Source: Paeniglutamicibacter sulfureus
Lineage (GTDB): Bacteria > Actinomycetota > Actinomycetes > Actinomycetales > Micrococcaceae
Assembly: GCF_039535115.1 (NCBI RefSeq)
Contig: NZ_BAAAWO010000001.1
Location: forward strand, 4,030,001 to 4,094,000
Direction: 5' to 3'
Length of the DNA: 64,000 nt
Below the pieces are notes generated by a model. That model made no database searches and was not told the origin of the DNA. It saw only the letters and a program-made list of their open reading frames with translations. This document shows positions 37,699 through 46,662 of this stretch, piece by piece. The first letter of the stretch is position 1. Every line of letters starts with the position of its first letter. The position numbers and the translations under genes were made by a program.

Positions 37699-37935
37699 GT
37701 GTATTCGTTCCTGCTTTACACCGCCTCCGTTAGTCCATCGCCGGTTCACGGAGCGCCCGTCGGAGATGCGGCACAGAGCATTGGCCGGGGATTCGTGGGT
37801 TTGTGGCCACGGCGGTGCTCGTCATTGTGACCATCTTCCTGATCCGTGACATGACCCGAGGCACGTCAGCAGGAGCTGGTGGACAAGGGTAAAGACATCC
37901 AGCCCGACGAGCCGGGCGACAAGCCCGCGCGTTAG
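37699..37935 (+). pseudogene. Decayed second copy of the small membrane protein gene
   Basis: A copy of 34801-35073. One T is lost within the membrane helix (GGGTTTGTGG for GGGTTTTGTGG near 37800), which shifts the frame. About 40 bases are missing after GACATGACCCG, removing the basic stretch. The last 60 bases and the stop are almost identical to the intact gene. Confidence 0.9.
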
Positions 37936-37952
37936 GCTCACCATCATCCTGC

Positions 37953-37992
37953 AAGGCCCCCGTGAAATTGAGAATTTCTTCACGGGGGCCTT
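37953..37992. terminator. Terminator downstream of the response regulator
   Basis: AAGGCCCCCGTGAA (37953-37966) pairs with TTCACGGGGGCCTT (37979-37992), with a further AATT/AATT pairing in the loop. It lies 23 bases past the end of the minus-strand response regulator and after the plus-strand pseudogene, so it can serve both directions. Confidence 0.75.
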
Positions 37993-38014
37993 TGCAGTGA
38001 CCGCGGCCCTGGGT

Positions 38015-38731
38015 TCAGGAACCGGGCGGAACCAACCCGGCATGGTGGGCCAACACCGCGGCCTGCACCCGGTTCACTGCCCCCAGCTTGAGCAGGATCG
38101 CCGAGACATGCCCCTTGACGGTTCCCTCTGTCAGGTGCAGCCGAGCACCGATCTGTGCATTTGAATAGCCGGCCCCCAACAGGATGAGCACATCGGTTTC
38201 CCTGGCGCTTAGCTGCGCCACGGCCGCGCGGGCCACCTGAGGGGCACCGACGTCGACGGCGCGCAGCCGGTCCACCACCCGCCGTGCCACGCGCGGTGAA
38301 AGATAGGCGGCGCCCGAGGCAACCGCCTTGACCCCGGCAATCAGCTCCTGCGGCGCCGAGGCCTTGAGTAAAAAGCCGCTGACTCCCACCTTCAGCGCCG
38401 CGTCGATGTACTCGTCTTCGCCGAAGACCGTGAGCATGGCGACGGCGGTGCCGGGCAGGCGCACGGCCAGTTCGCGGGCCGCGGCGAGCCCGTCAAGCAC
38501 CGGCATGCGGATATCCAGTAGCGCCACCGAAGGCCGGAACCTGGCGGCAAGTTCCAGGGCCTCGCGCCCGTCGGCCGCCTCGGCCACTACTTCGATGCCC
38601 GGATCCGAGGACAGGATCGCCCGGACCCCGGCGCGGACCAGCGCTTCGTCATCGGCCAACAACACCGTGATGGGCCTGTCCCCGGGGCCGGAGGCGGGTC
38701 GTGGAACTTCGGGCAGGGGCACAGGTGTCAT
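38015..38731 (-). CDS. NarL/LuxR-type response regulator
   Basis: DNA-binding half of a two-component system, 238 residues. The receiver domain has the acidic pocket LLADDEALVRAG, phospho-acceptor LLDIRMPVLDG and switch lysine in FLLKASAPQELI. A LuxR-type helix-turn-helix is at the C-terminus (LSARETDVLILLGAGYSNAQIGARLHLTEGTVKGHVSAIL). ATG at 38731 overlaps the kinase stop by 4 bases. The likely target is the divergent ABC transporter at 40321-42032. Confidence 0.93.
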   Translation of the reverse strand: MTPVPLPEVPRPASGPGDRPITVLLADDEALVRAGVRAILSSDPGIEVVAEAADGREALELAARFRPSVALLDIRMPVLDGLAAARELAVRLPGTAVAMLTVFGEDEYIDAALKVGVSGFLLKASAPQELIAGVKAVASGAAYLSPRVARRVVDRLRAVDVGAPQVARAAVAQLSARETDVLILLGAGYSNAQIGARLHLTEGTVKGHVSAILLKLGAVNRVQAAVLAHHAGLVPPGS

Positions 38732-40164
38732 CCTTCGTTTCGCGGCAACAGATGGTCCTTGGACACGAGCACCCCGTGGCCGAAACACAGCCTGTACATG
38801 TCGGTGCTGAAATCCAGGAAGCCGTTGCGTGCCTGGTAGTAGATGCATGTCGTGTTCCCTGGTGCCGGGGTCTCGGCAATCCTCGGGGTGGGGCCGTCCA
38901 GGCCGCCGGCGGGCAGCAACGGTACGATCTCTGCGCGGGCCTGCCCCACCCGCAGCTGCGCGTAGGCGGACGGCGCCAGGGCGTTGTCCACCACCGTGAG
39001 CACCTGCACCGTCACCAGGATGCCGGCCAACAGCGTCGCCAACCCCAGCGGAAGCAACGCGGTGGCCCATTGCCGCGAGCGCGTGGTGCGACGGACATCG
39101 GCAAGCTCCGTGGCCACCGACCCGTCCACCGGCGCAGGACCGAGCGCCAGCGTGCCGGGTCCGGGTTCGGGAAGCCGGGATGACCGGGGGATGCGTGCGA
39201 CGAGGCGAAAATCCTGCCCGTGAACTCCGGCCTCCAGGGTGCCGCCGAGCATGCGCAGCCGTTCGGCGACCCCGGCGAGCCCGGAACCTCCGGTGCCCAC
39301 GGCCAGGGCCGGTGAGGTGCGTCGGTTTTCGATTGTGATGGTCACCGGGTCCTTGCCTTCGTCGATCCCGATGTGCACCTCGGCGCCGGGGGCATGCCTG
39401 GCCGCATTGGTCAGCCCCTCCTGGACCACCCGGTGCATGGCGGCCTGCACCGCCCGTGAAGGAGACGGGGTTCCGGGCGGGGCCGACACCTGTTCGAGGT
39501 CCGCCTGAAGCCCGGAGGTTCGCACCCGGGCAACCAGTGCCTGGATCGATTCGCCGGCAGGTATCAGCGGGGCAACGCCGTTGGACGTGTCCTGGCGCAA
39601 CATCGCCACGATCGCGTGCAGCGAATCGATGGCCTGGGCAGCTCGCTCGCGGATGTCGGCCGCCGCGCGGCGTCCGTGCTCCGTGGAGTTTGCGTCGACC
39701 TCCAGCGCGCCGGCACCCAGCGCAATGAGCGCCAGCTCGTGCCCGAGCTCATCGTGCATGTCCTGGGCAACGCGGGTGCGTTCGAGCAGCCTGGCGTTGG
39801 CGGCAACCACCTCGTGTTCGCGTCGGCGGTGGGCGGCGCGCAGCATACGGTAGCGGCCCCACCACCAGGGCAGCACCACCGCGGCAAAGACCAGCAGCAC
39901 GTCCAACAGCCACCTCGAGGCGGCTCCGGAAGGATCGGCGGCCAGCCGCAGCGCACCGGCGACCAGGATCCCGGCCCCCAACATGGACACCGAAGCGGCG
40001 AGGGAATCCAGCCTGCGCCCGGCCAGATAGGGGGCAACCACCGCCAGGGCCGCGGCCAGGGCATTGCCCGGGCCCAGTGCCGGCATCACGAGCGCGGCCA
40101 GCAACAGCACGACGGCCCAGCCGGCCTGCTGCGGACGGAAACGGACTCCGGAACGGATCCTCAT
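38728..40164 (-). CDS. NarL-family sensor histidine kinase with C-terminal membrane-anchored ectodomain
   Basis: 478 residues. The N-terminal part has about four to five membrane helices. The HisKA_3 dimerisation domain carries the phospho-histidine in AQDMHDELGHELALIALG, and an HATPase_c domain follows (VVQEGLTNAARHAPGAEV; GTGGSGLAGVAERLRMLGG). After the ATPase domain comes an unusual extension: about 40 residues of linker, one membrane helix (WATALLPLGLATLLAGILVTVQVLTV) and an exported domain of about 85 residues with two cysteines (TTCIYYQA, YRLCFGHG). Loosely BamE/SmpA-like. The ATG at 40164 follows GGGGTGA. Confidence 0.88.
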   Translation of the reverse strand: MRIRSGVRFRPQQAGWAVVLLLAALVMPALGPGNALAAALAVVAPYLAGRRLDSLAASVSMLGAGILVAGALRLAADPSGAASRWLLDVLLVFAAVVLPWWWGRYRMLRAAHRRREHEVVAANARLLERTRVAQDMHDELGHELALIALGAGALEVDANSTEHGRRAAADIRERAAQAIDSLHAIVAMLRQDTSNGVAPLIPAGESIQALVARVRTSGLQADLEQVSAPPGTPSPSRAVQAAMHRVVQEGLTNAARHAPGAEVHIGIDEGKDPVTITIENRRTSPALAVGTGGSGLAGVAERLRMLGGTLEAGVHGQDFRLVARIPRSSRLPEPGPGTLALGPAPVDGSVATELADVRRTTRSRQWATALLPLGLATLLAGILVTVQVLTVVDNALAPSAYAQLRVGQARAEIVPLLPAGGLDGPTPRIAETPAPGNTTCIYYQARNGFLDFSTDMYRLCFGHGVLVSKDHLLPRNEG

Positions 40165-40320
40165 TCACCCCATGCTACCGAGCCGCCGCCCGCCGGAACA
40201 CCGACGAAAGTCAGGGGTGTTCGCTGCCCAAGACCCGACGAACGCCGGTGTCGGTGGGCCCGGGACCCAACCTAGCGTTGAAGGCAAGGAAGCAACACCA
40301 ACCGGGCAAGGAGCAGGACC

Positions 40321-41244
40321 ATGATCGTGCTTGAGGATCTCACCAAGGACTTTGGACGCAAGCGGGCGGTGGACGGGCTCTCGGTGGCCATCGAAGCGGG
40401 GAAAGTCACCGGCTTCCTGGGTCCCAACGGGGCAGGGAAGACCACCACCATGCGCATGCTGCTCGGGCTCGACACCCCCGACTCCGGGGCAGCGCTGATC
40501 AATGGGAAACCCTATGCGGCCCTGCACACCCCGCTGCGCACCGTGGGGGCCGTGGTCGACTCGCGCATCGGGCATCCGGGGCAGCGTGCCGCATCCCACC
40601 TGCTGGGCCTGGCCCGCAGCAACTCCATCCCCGCCAGCCGGGTGGGGACGGTGCTGGAGGAGGTCGGGCTCGTCGAGGCGGGGCACCAACGCATCGGCAC
40701 CTTTTCGCTGGGCATGCGCCAACGTCTGGGCATTGCCGGTGCGCTGCTGGGCGATCCGCAGGTGCTCATCTTCGACGAGCCGGTCAACGGCCTGGACGCC
40801 GACGGGGTGGTGTGGATCCGAGAGCTCATGCGTGCCAAGGCGGCCGCCGGGGCGACGGTGTTCGTCTCCAGCCACCTGATGAGCGAGATGCAGTCCACGG
40901 CCGACCACCTGGTGGTCATCGGGCGGGGCAGGTTAATCGCGGATGATTCCATCGACAACGTCATCGCCGAAAGCGCGCTGAACTCCATCACCGTCGCCAC
41001 CCCCGATGCCGCGCTGCTCGCCGAGGCGCTGTCCTGGGCCGGGTGCCCTGTCACCTTGACGGATTCCGGGACGCTGCGGGTCACCGGCGCCTCGCTGGAG
41101 GATGTCGGGGGAATTGCCCACGGGCTGGGGCTGAGGATCAACGAACTGAGCCTGCGCAAGGCCTCGCTGGAACAGGCCTACGCCGAATTGACTTCCTCCA
41201 GCCTCGAATATGTGCCATCCGAAAATGAAAGGACAGCATCATGA
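40321..41244 (+). CDS. ABC transporter ATPase (multidrug/bacitracin-export type)
   Basis: Cytoplasmic ATPase of an export-type ABC transporter. 307 residues. Walker A GPNGAGKTTTMRMLLG, signature FSLGMRQRLGIAGALLG, Walker B LIFDEPVNGLD and the H-loop in VFVSSHLMSEMQ are intact. The C-terminal 80 residues form the small extra domain usual in this class. The ATG at 40321 has AAGGAG; the stop overlaps the permease start by 4 bases. Divergent from the histidine kinase. Confidence 0.92.
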   Translation: MIVLEDLTKDFGRKRAVDGLSVAIEAGKVTGFLGPNGAGKTTTMRMLLGLDTPDSGAALINGKPYAALHTPLRTVGAVVDSRIGHPGQRAASHLLGLARSNSIPASRVGTVLEEVGLVEAGHQRIGTFSLGMRQRLGIAGALLGDPQVLIFDEPVNGLDADGVVWIRELMRAKAAAGATVFVSSHLMSEMQSTADHLVVIGRGRLIADDSIDNVIAESALNSITVATPDAALLAEALSWAGCPVTLTDSGTLRVTGASLEDVGGIAHGLGLRINELSLRKASLEQAYAELTSSSLEYVPSENERTAS

Positions 41245-42032
41245 GCGCCATCCAGGGAACCCCGCCCGCCGCCATCCGCCGCGGCCGTGCCCGCCGGGCC
41301 GCGGCCTTTGAGGCCACCAAGCTGGCCTCCCAGCGCTCCACCTGGATCATCCTGTCACTGGCGCTGCTCGGGCAGCTCGGCCTGGCCTGGCTGCTGGGCG
41401 CCTCGGCGCAGGCCAGCGGGGAGAACGGCTATGACACGACGATGCCGGCACCTTTCGTCGCCTTCGTGTCATTGCAGCTGTCCCAGTTGTTCATCGCCGT
41501 TCTTGCGGCGCTGTCCGTCACCTCCGAGTACGGTTCCGGCACCATCACCACCTCCCTGCAGGCGGTCCCGGTGCGCTTGAGCTTCCTGGGGTCCAAGGCC
41601 GCGGTGCTGGGTGCGGTCGGATTCGTTTCCGGGGCCGCCCTGGTGGGGGTCGGCACTCTGGTGGCGGCACCGGCCGCGGGATCCTACGGAGAGTTCACGC
41701 CCGGCCAGCTGGCCACGGCCATGCTCGGCGCCGGCACCTACCTGGGGCTGCTGGCCATGATGATGGTGGGCCTCGGATCGATGCTGCGTAGCAGCGCCGG
41801 GGCCGTGACCGCGGCGTTCGTGCTGCTCTTCGGGCTGCCGCAGATCCTGCCGCTGTTCGCCGCGGAGGCGGTGCAGGAAGCCGCCTCCTATCTGCCGATC
41901 AATGCCGCTGCGGTGTTGGGCACCGCAGCGGAACAACCCTACGGCCCGGTCACCGCGGTTGCCGTTCTGGCAGCCTGGACGACGGTGTTCCTCGGTGCCG
42001 GGTATGCGGCATTGCGGGGCCGGGACAGCTGA
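41241..42032 (+). CDS. ABC transporter permease (ABC-2 type)
   Basis: Membrane partner of the preceding ATPase, 263 residues with six hydrophobic segments (for example WIILSLALLGQLGLAWLLGA, LGAVGFVSGAALVGVGTLVAA, AVLAAWTTVFLGAGYAALRG). The cytoplasmic loop SEYGSGTITTSLQAVPVRL is the conserved coupling region of this permease type. ATG at 41241 overlaps the ATPase stop. Confidence 0.88.
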   Translation: MSAIQGTPPAAIRRGRARRAAAFEATKLASQRSTWIILSLALLGQLGLAWLLGASAQASGENGYDTTMPAPFVAFVSLQLSQLFIAVLAALSVTSEYGSGTITTSLQAVPVRLSFLGSKAAVLGAVGFVSGAALVGVGTLVAAPAAGSYGEFTPGQLATAMLGAGTYLGLLAMMMVGLGSMLRSSAGAVTAAFVLLFGLPQILPLFAAEAVQEAASYLPINAAAVLGTAAEQPYGPVTAVAVLAAWTTVFLGAGYAALRGRDS

Positions 42033-42202
42033 AGTCGGCTGCTGCAGGAGTCCCACGAAGCGAACCACTGGGCAATCAGCTCGATGTCTACGTTCCACAT
42101 GTTTCCGGCTTGGAACCTCCAGACACGACGGTCGTCGGGATTGGCCTGCGCTCGATGCCCCGGGCTCTGCCATGAAGGACGCTCGTGGGGGAGACTGGAA
42201 AC

Positions 42203-44416
42203 ATGGGACAACGAATCGCCTCGAGCGCCTCCGCCTACCTCAGGCAGCATGCCCACCAGCAGGTGGACTGGTGGCCCTACGGGGACGAGGCATTCGCCGA
42301 GGCCGCGTCCCGCGACGTCCCGGTCTTCCTGTCCATCGGATACGCCGCCTGCCACTGGTGCCATGTGATGGCCCGCGAATCCTTCGACGACCCCGGGATC
42401 GCCGCCTACCTCAACGAACACTTCGTGCCGATCAAGGTCGACCGCGAGGAACATCCTGCCGTCGACAGTGCGTACATGGCCGCAACCCAAACACTCACCG
42501 GTGCCGGTGGCTGGCCCATGAGCGTATTCACGCTCCCCGACGGCCGCGCCATCCATGCCGGGACCTATTTCCCCCCGGTGCCCCGGCCGGGCATGCCCGC
42601 CTTCATGCAAGTGCTCGAAGCCGTCACCGACGCCTGGGACAACCGCCGAGACGCCTTGGAACTGCAGGCAGCGACGCTCGCCGACCACCTGGGTTCGGTC
42701 GCCGGCGGACAGGCCAAGATGTTCTCCCGGTCCCTGCCGTTGCCCACTGCCGGCAATGAACCGGAGCTGGCCGAGGTGATCGGCACCGCCGTGCGAAAGT
42801 TGGCGGCCATGGAGGATCCCACCGGAGGCTTTTCACCGGCACCCAAGTTCCCGCCGAGTTCCGTGTTGGACTTCCTTCTGCGGGCTTCACTGGGCTCGGG
42901 GTCCGAGGCGTCGCAGGCCGCGGCGCTGGCATCGGAGACGCTGCGGATCATGGCCTGCAGTGCACTGGCAGACCACGTGGGCGGCGGCTTTGCGCGTTAT
43001 TGCGTGGATCCTGGATGGAAGATCCCGCACTTTGAAAAGATGCTCTACGACAACGCACAGCTGCTCGGCCTGTTCGCCCGCGCGGCGGTGCAGTTGCCCG
43101 ATGCGGACATCTCCGAACTCTGTCGCGTATCCGCCCGCGGCATCCACAAGTGGCTGGAGGAAGACATGCAGCTTCCCGGCGGGGGATTCGCCTCATCCCT
43201 TGACGCCGACACCGTCATGCCGGACGGATCCCACCACGAGGGCGCCACCTACACCTTTAGCCGGGGCGAGGTCGCTAGGGTCCTGGGGGAACAGGGAACG
43301 GAAGGGCTTCCGGCCTCCGGCAATGTTTTCCTGCACTTGTGGGCAGGCGCATCGCTGCCGGGCGAGGGCGCCGGGCAAGGTGATCTCCTTCCGCGGGACG
43401 TGCCGATGACCGTTGCGCTGTCCCGCACCCCGACGCTCGTCGAATGGCCGGGGCTCGCAGATGCCCTGGGGAAACTGGCCGCCGAGCGTGCGACGCGGGT
43501 GCAGCCGGGCCGCGACGAGAAGGTCGTCGCCGGGTGGAACGGCCTGGCCATTGCCTCGCTGGCCGAGGCAGCGGTGCTGTTGCGCGAACCGCGCATGCTT
43601 GACCTCGCCACGAAGACGGCCGAGTACCTGTACCGGGTGCATTGGGTGACGGCGAGCGGTGGCGCCGGGGCAATGCTCCACCGCATCAGCCACCAGGGCC
43701 GGGCCAGCACATCCATCTCCGCGGTGCTTGAGGACTATGCGGGCGTGGCACTGGGATTCCAGCAGCTGGGTACCGCCTCGGGGGACCAGGTCTGGTTCGC
43801 CAGAGCCGACGAAGTGCTCAGCGCGGCCCTGGAACTTTTCCTTGACGGCGGATTGCCACTGGACAGCGCAGCGAACGACCCCCGAGTCCAGGCCATGCGC
43901 GGGGGAATGGGCAGCGCCGAGGCACTGGATGACGCGGTGCCCTCGGCGACCTCGCTGCTGGCCGCCGCGCTGCTGAACCGGGCCGGGCGCAGGCAGCTGG
44001 ACATGGGAGCGGACGCCCCCGAGGCGGCGTTCGAAAGCAGCGAAGAAGACCTCGGGTTGGTGCGCATGTTGCTGGGATTCGTCCCGGCGCTTGCCGAGCG
44101 CGCACCCCATGGCACCGGGAGCGCCTTGGGAGTGGTTGCCCGATTCGTCCACGGTTCCACGACGGAGCTGGTCGTGGCGGGAGGAACCGAGCCCGAGCGC
44201 CGGGAAGCGGTGCGCCTCGGCGTATTGGCGGCAGTGGCCCAACTGGGCCCGACCGGCGACGCGGGCACCAGGGACACTGTCTACCCGGCGGGACCCGAGG
44301 GGCAATTGCGGCTCTATGTGTGCCGCGGAGGGGTTTGCCACGCACCGGTCGGCAACCTGCCGGCGCTGGCCGCGCTCATCGCACCGGGACTTTCGGTGAG
44401 CGGACCGGTGAACTAG
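42203..44416 (+). CDS. Thioredoxin-domain/six-hairpin glycosidase-like protein (YyaL/SPATA20 type)
   Basis: Widespread protein of unclear function, 737 residues. An N-terminal thioredoxin-like domain contains CHWCHVMARESF (CxxC at about residues 48-51) and VDREEHPAVDSAYM. An alpha/alpha barrel follows with HVGGGFARYCVDPGWKIPHFEKMLYDNAQLLG and the later WNGLAIASLAEAA. The frame extends to a GTG at 42185, but ATG 42203 is placed after GGGGGAGACTGG and also matches the duplicated copy. It shares a CTAG overlap with trhA at its stop. Confidence 0.88.
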   Translation: MGQRIASSASAYLRQHAHQQVDWWPYGDEAFAEAASRDVPVFLSIGYAACHWCHVMARESFDDPGIAAYLNEHFVPIKVDREEHPAVDSAYMAATQTLTGAGGWPMSVFTLPDGRAIHAGTYFPPVPRPGMPAFMQVLEAVTDAWDNRRDALELQAATLADHLGSVAGGQAKMFSRSLPLPTAGNEPELAEVIGTAVRKLAAMEDPTGGFSPAPKFPPSSVLDFLLRASLGSGSEASQAAALASETLRIMACSALADHVGGGFARYCVDPGWKIPHFEKMLYDNAQLLGLFARAAVQLPDADISELCRVSARGIHKWLEEDMQLPGGGFASSLDADTVMPDGSHHEGATYTFSRGEVARVLGEQGTEGLPASGNVFLHLWAGASLPGEGAGQGDLLPRDVPMTVALSRTPTLVEWPGLADALGKLAAERATRVQPGRDEKVVAGWNGLAIASLAEAAVLLREPRMLDLATKTAEYLYRVHWVTASGGAGAMLHRISHQGRASTSISAVLEDYAGVALGFQQLGTASGDQVWFARADEVLSAALELFLDGGLPLDSAANDPRVQAMRGGMGSAEALDDAVPSATSLLAAALLNRAGRRQLDMGADAPEAAFESSEEDLGLVRMLLGFVPALAERAPHGTGSALGVVARFVHGSTTELVVAGGTEPERREAVRLGVLAAVAQLGPTGDAGTRDTVYPAGPEGQLRLYVCRGGVCHAPVGNLPALAALIAPGLSVSGPVN

Positions 44417-45094
44417 GTGGCGCCGAGCACCGCGATGGCAATGGCTGCGAAGTGGCAGGAGTAACCGATCAGCGTGAAGGCATGGAACAGCTCGTGGAAT
44501 CCCAGGATTTCCGGAATGGGGTTCGGGGCCTTCAACGCGTAGAACACCGCACCGGCAATGTAAAAGGCACCGCCGGCGCATATAGAGGATTGTCGCGGCC
44601 GGGCTGGCGGTGAAGAATTCCCCGATGAACAGCAGGGACGCCAGGCCGAGCAATACGTAGACGGGGGTGTAAAGCCAACGCGGTGCGTCGGTGTAGAACA
44701 CCCGGAAGCCGACCCCTGCAAGGGCCCCGATCCAGATCGAGACCAACAGAATGGTGGCCGACCTGGCCGGAAGCAGGGCCCAGGCCAGCGGCGTGTAGGA
44801 GCCGGCGATCAGCAGCATGATGTTGGTGTGGTCGATCCGCTTGAGCACGCGAGTGGTGGTCGGCGACCAATTTCCGCGATGGTAGAAAGCCGAAACCGTG
44901 AAGAGCAGAACCCCGGTGAACGCGAACACGGCACTGGCGATCTTGCCGGCGCCCGCAGGGGCCAGAACGATCAGCACGATACCGGCGACCAGGGCCAGTG
45001 GTGCGGTGACTGCATGGATCCAGCCGCGCAGCAACGGCTTGGCCGGGTGCGCTGGAACCATGGGATGTGACGGGGTCCCGGATGCTTGGCTCAT
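44413..45094 (-). pseudogene. trhA: Hemolysin III/TrhA-family membrane protein gene with a frameshift
   Basis: Seven-helix membrane protein family (PAQR-like). The first frame, from the ATG at 45094, covers about 171 residues and includes the conserved FYHRGNWSPTTTRVLKRIDHTNI segment, then runs out of family sequence at about 44580. The remainder (CAGGAFYIAGAVFYALK..., FHELFHAFTLIGYSCHF) is encoded one base out of frame. Adding one base near 44580-44582 would restore one protein of about 227 residues. Either a real inactivating deletion or a sequencing error. Ends tail-to-tail with the yyaL-like gene, the two stop codons sharing CTA. Confidence 0.85.
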
Positions 45095-45717
45095 GACCCC
45101 AGCCTAAACTACCGCGCGGTAGCTTTGGCGGCGGCGATACGGCGTCTATCTAATGGGCGGGGACCTTCGAGGCTCCGACCGAAGCGAATAGGTCGTACAC
45201 GTGGACTTCACAGCGGGATGCTGCGTCGGCTGGTTCCGCGATTCTGGCATCAACTGACGACAATAAAGGGTTCGCGCATGCCGGTGACACCATCGGCTTA
45301 CAGGTCAACGCATTCGGAACCGCGACTACGGTAAAAATGCAGGAGAACTAACCAGCATCCTCACCAGACGCCCCTGCGGAGGCAGCGCTCGCCGGGGCGT
45401 CGTACCCCTCGTGGCAGAGGCGAATAGCCCCTGTGGCAAGCCCCATCTTGCTGACAAGACGGGCATTCCCGGTTCAATCCCCCCCCGGCGCCTGCCGTGA
45501 TCACCATCGATGGATCGAGGCCAAGGTGGCAGCGGTGGCCGGAGTGCCGAGGAAAACGCAGGGATCACCGGGGACCGGGCCGTTGTATGCGGTATTGCAC
45601 CGTGCCATGCCCGCGTCTTGGCGCACCACCGGGGGCGGAACCCGGTAGCGTTAAGCCATGCACGCGACCCGAGGGCGGTCGCATGTTGGCCCCCTATTTT
45701 TATGCAGGAGTATCGCC
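45095..45717. other. Long intergenic region upstream of uppS
   Basis: 623 bases with no gene that can be supported. An inverted repeat, CGCCGGGG (45390-45397) and CCCCGGCG (45483-45490), encloses a small perfect hairpin, TCTTG-CTGA-CAAGA, and a GGTTCAATCC stretch. The outline is tRNA-like, but stems do not pair and length is about 100 nt. The ribosome site for uppS (GCAGGAG, 45704-45710) closes the region. Confidence 0.5.
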
Positions 45718-46479
45718 GTGGAACTTCCGGGATTCGTCTACCGGCTCTATGAGCGGCAGTTGCGGGGTATGTTGACCCCGGAAAAACTGCCGGCACATAT
45801 TGGCGTGCTCGTGGACGGGAACCGGCGCTGGGCCAAGCTGTCAGGGCAAACCACGGCCAGCGGGCACCAGGCCGGCGCGGACAAGATCCTGGAATTCCTG
45901 GGCTGGTGCCAGGAGCTGGACATCAACCTGGTCACGCTCTACATGCTTTCCACGGACAACATGAGCCGCTCCAGCGATGAACTCGATGCCCTGATGGGGA
46001 TCATTGCCAACACCCTGGACCGGTTGGGCGAGACCAAGACCGTTCGCGTAAAGCCGGTGGGCGCGCTGGACCTGTTGCCGGACTACCTGGCCAACAAACT
46101 GCGCGAGCTGGAAGCCTCAACCGCCGGTGTCACCGGGATCCACGTCAACGTCGCCGTCGGCTACGGCGGCCGGCAGGAGATCGTCGATGCCGTCAAGGCG
46201 CTGCTGCTCCAAGGACATGCCAACGGGCTGGACGCCGCGCAGATCGCCGCGGACCTGGATCCCGACCAGTTGGCCACCCACCTCTACACCAAGGGCCAGC
46301 CGGACCCCGACCTGGTCATTCGCACCTCGGGCGAACAGCGCCTTTCAGGGTTCCTGACGTGGCAGAGTGCCTACAGCGAGTTCTACTTCTGCGAGGCGCT
46401 GTGGCCCGATTTCAGGCGCGTGGACTTCCTGCGCGCCCTGCGCGACTTCGCCGACAGGCAACGCCGCTTCGGCTCCTGA
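45718..46479 (+). CDS. uppS: Isoprenyl transferase (cis-prenyl diphosphate synthase)
   Basis: Adds isopentenyl units in cis to make polyprenyl diphosphate, the lipid carrier of cell-wall synthesis. 253 residues from GTG at 45718, with AGGAG 8 bases before. Motifs of the family: HIGVLVDGNRRWAK with the metal aspartate (D33), GHQAGADKI, TLYMLSTDNMSRS, and PDLVIRTSGEQRLSGFLTWQSAYSEFYF near the end. Genome context: between trhA and the PhoH-like gene, as in relatives. Confidence 0.94.
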   Translation: MELPGFVYRLYERQLRGMLTPEKLPAHIGVLVDGNRRWAKLSGQTTASGHQAGADKILEFLGWCQELDINLVTLYMLSTDNMSRSSDELDALMGIIANTLDRLGETKTVRVKPVGALDLLPDYLANKLRELEASTAGVTGIHVNVAVGYGGRQEIVDAVKALLLQGHANGLDAAQIAADLDPDQLATHLYTKGQPDPDLVIRTSGEQRLSGFLTWQSAYSEFYFCEALWPDFRRVDFLRALRDFADRQRRFGS

Positions 46480-46662
46480 TCCGTGGTTTCCGGGGCGCGT
46501 CCCACGCTGACATCCGGGCGATGCCAAATCTTCATCTTCTCTTCACCGCGGCACTGTCCAAACCGTAGGTATGGCCGAAGCATTCGGCGTATGTTGAGCG
46601 TAACGGGTGATGAAGCCGTCATTGCCCGCTGAACGGGGCAGCACTCCCCGCGAGGAGCCACA

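Noticed and set aside
42040..42150. Minus-strand peptide segment (VWRFQAGNMWNVDIELIAQWFASWD) between the permease and the yyaL-like gene
   Set aside because: It reads like the end of a protein, but it has no start or body of its own and I cannot assign it; possibly a remnant.
45390..45490. tRNA-like fold with GGTTCAATCC and an outer inverted repeat
   Set aside because: T stem and anticodon stem do not pair properly, the T loop lacks a base and length is about 100 nt; at best a decayed tRNA.
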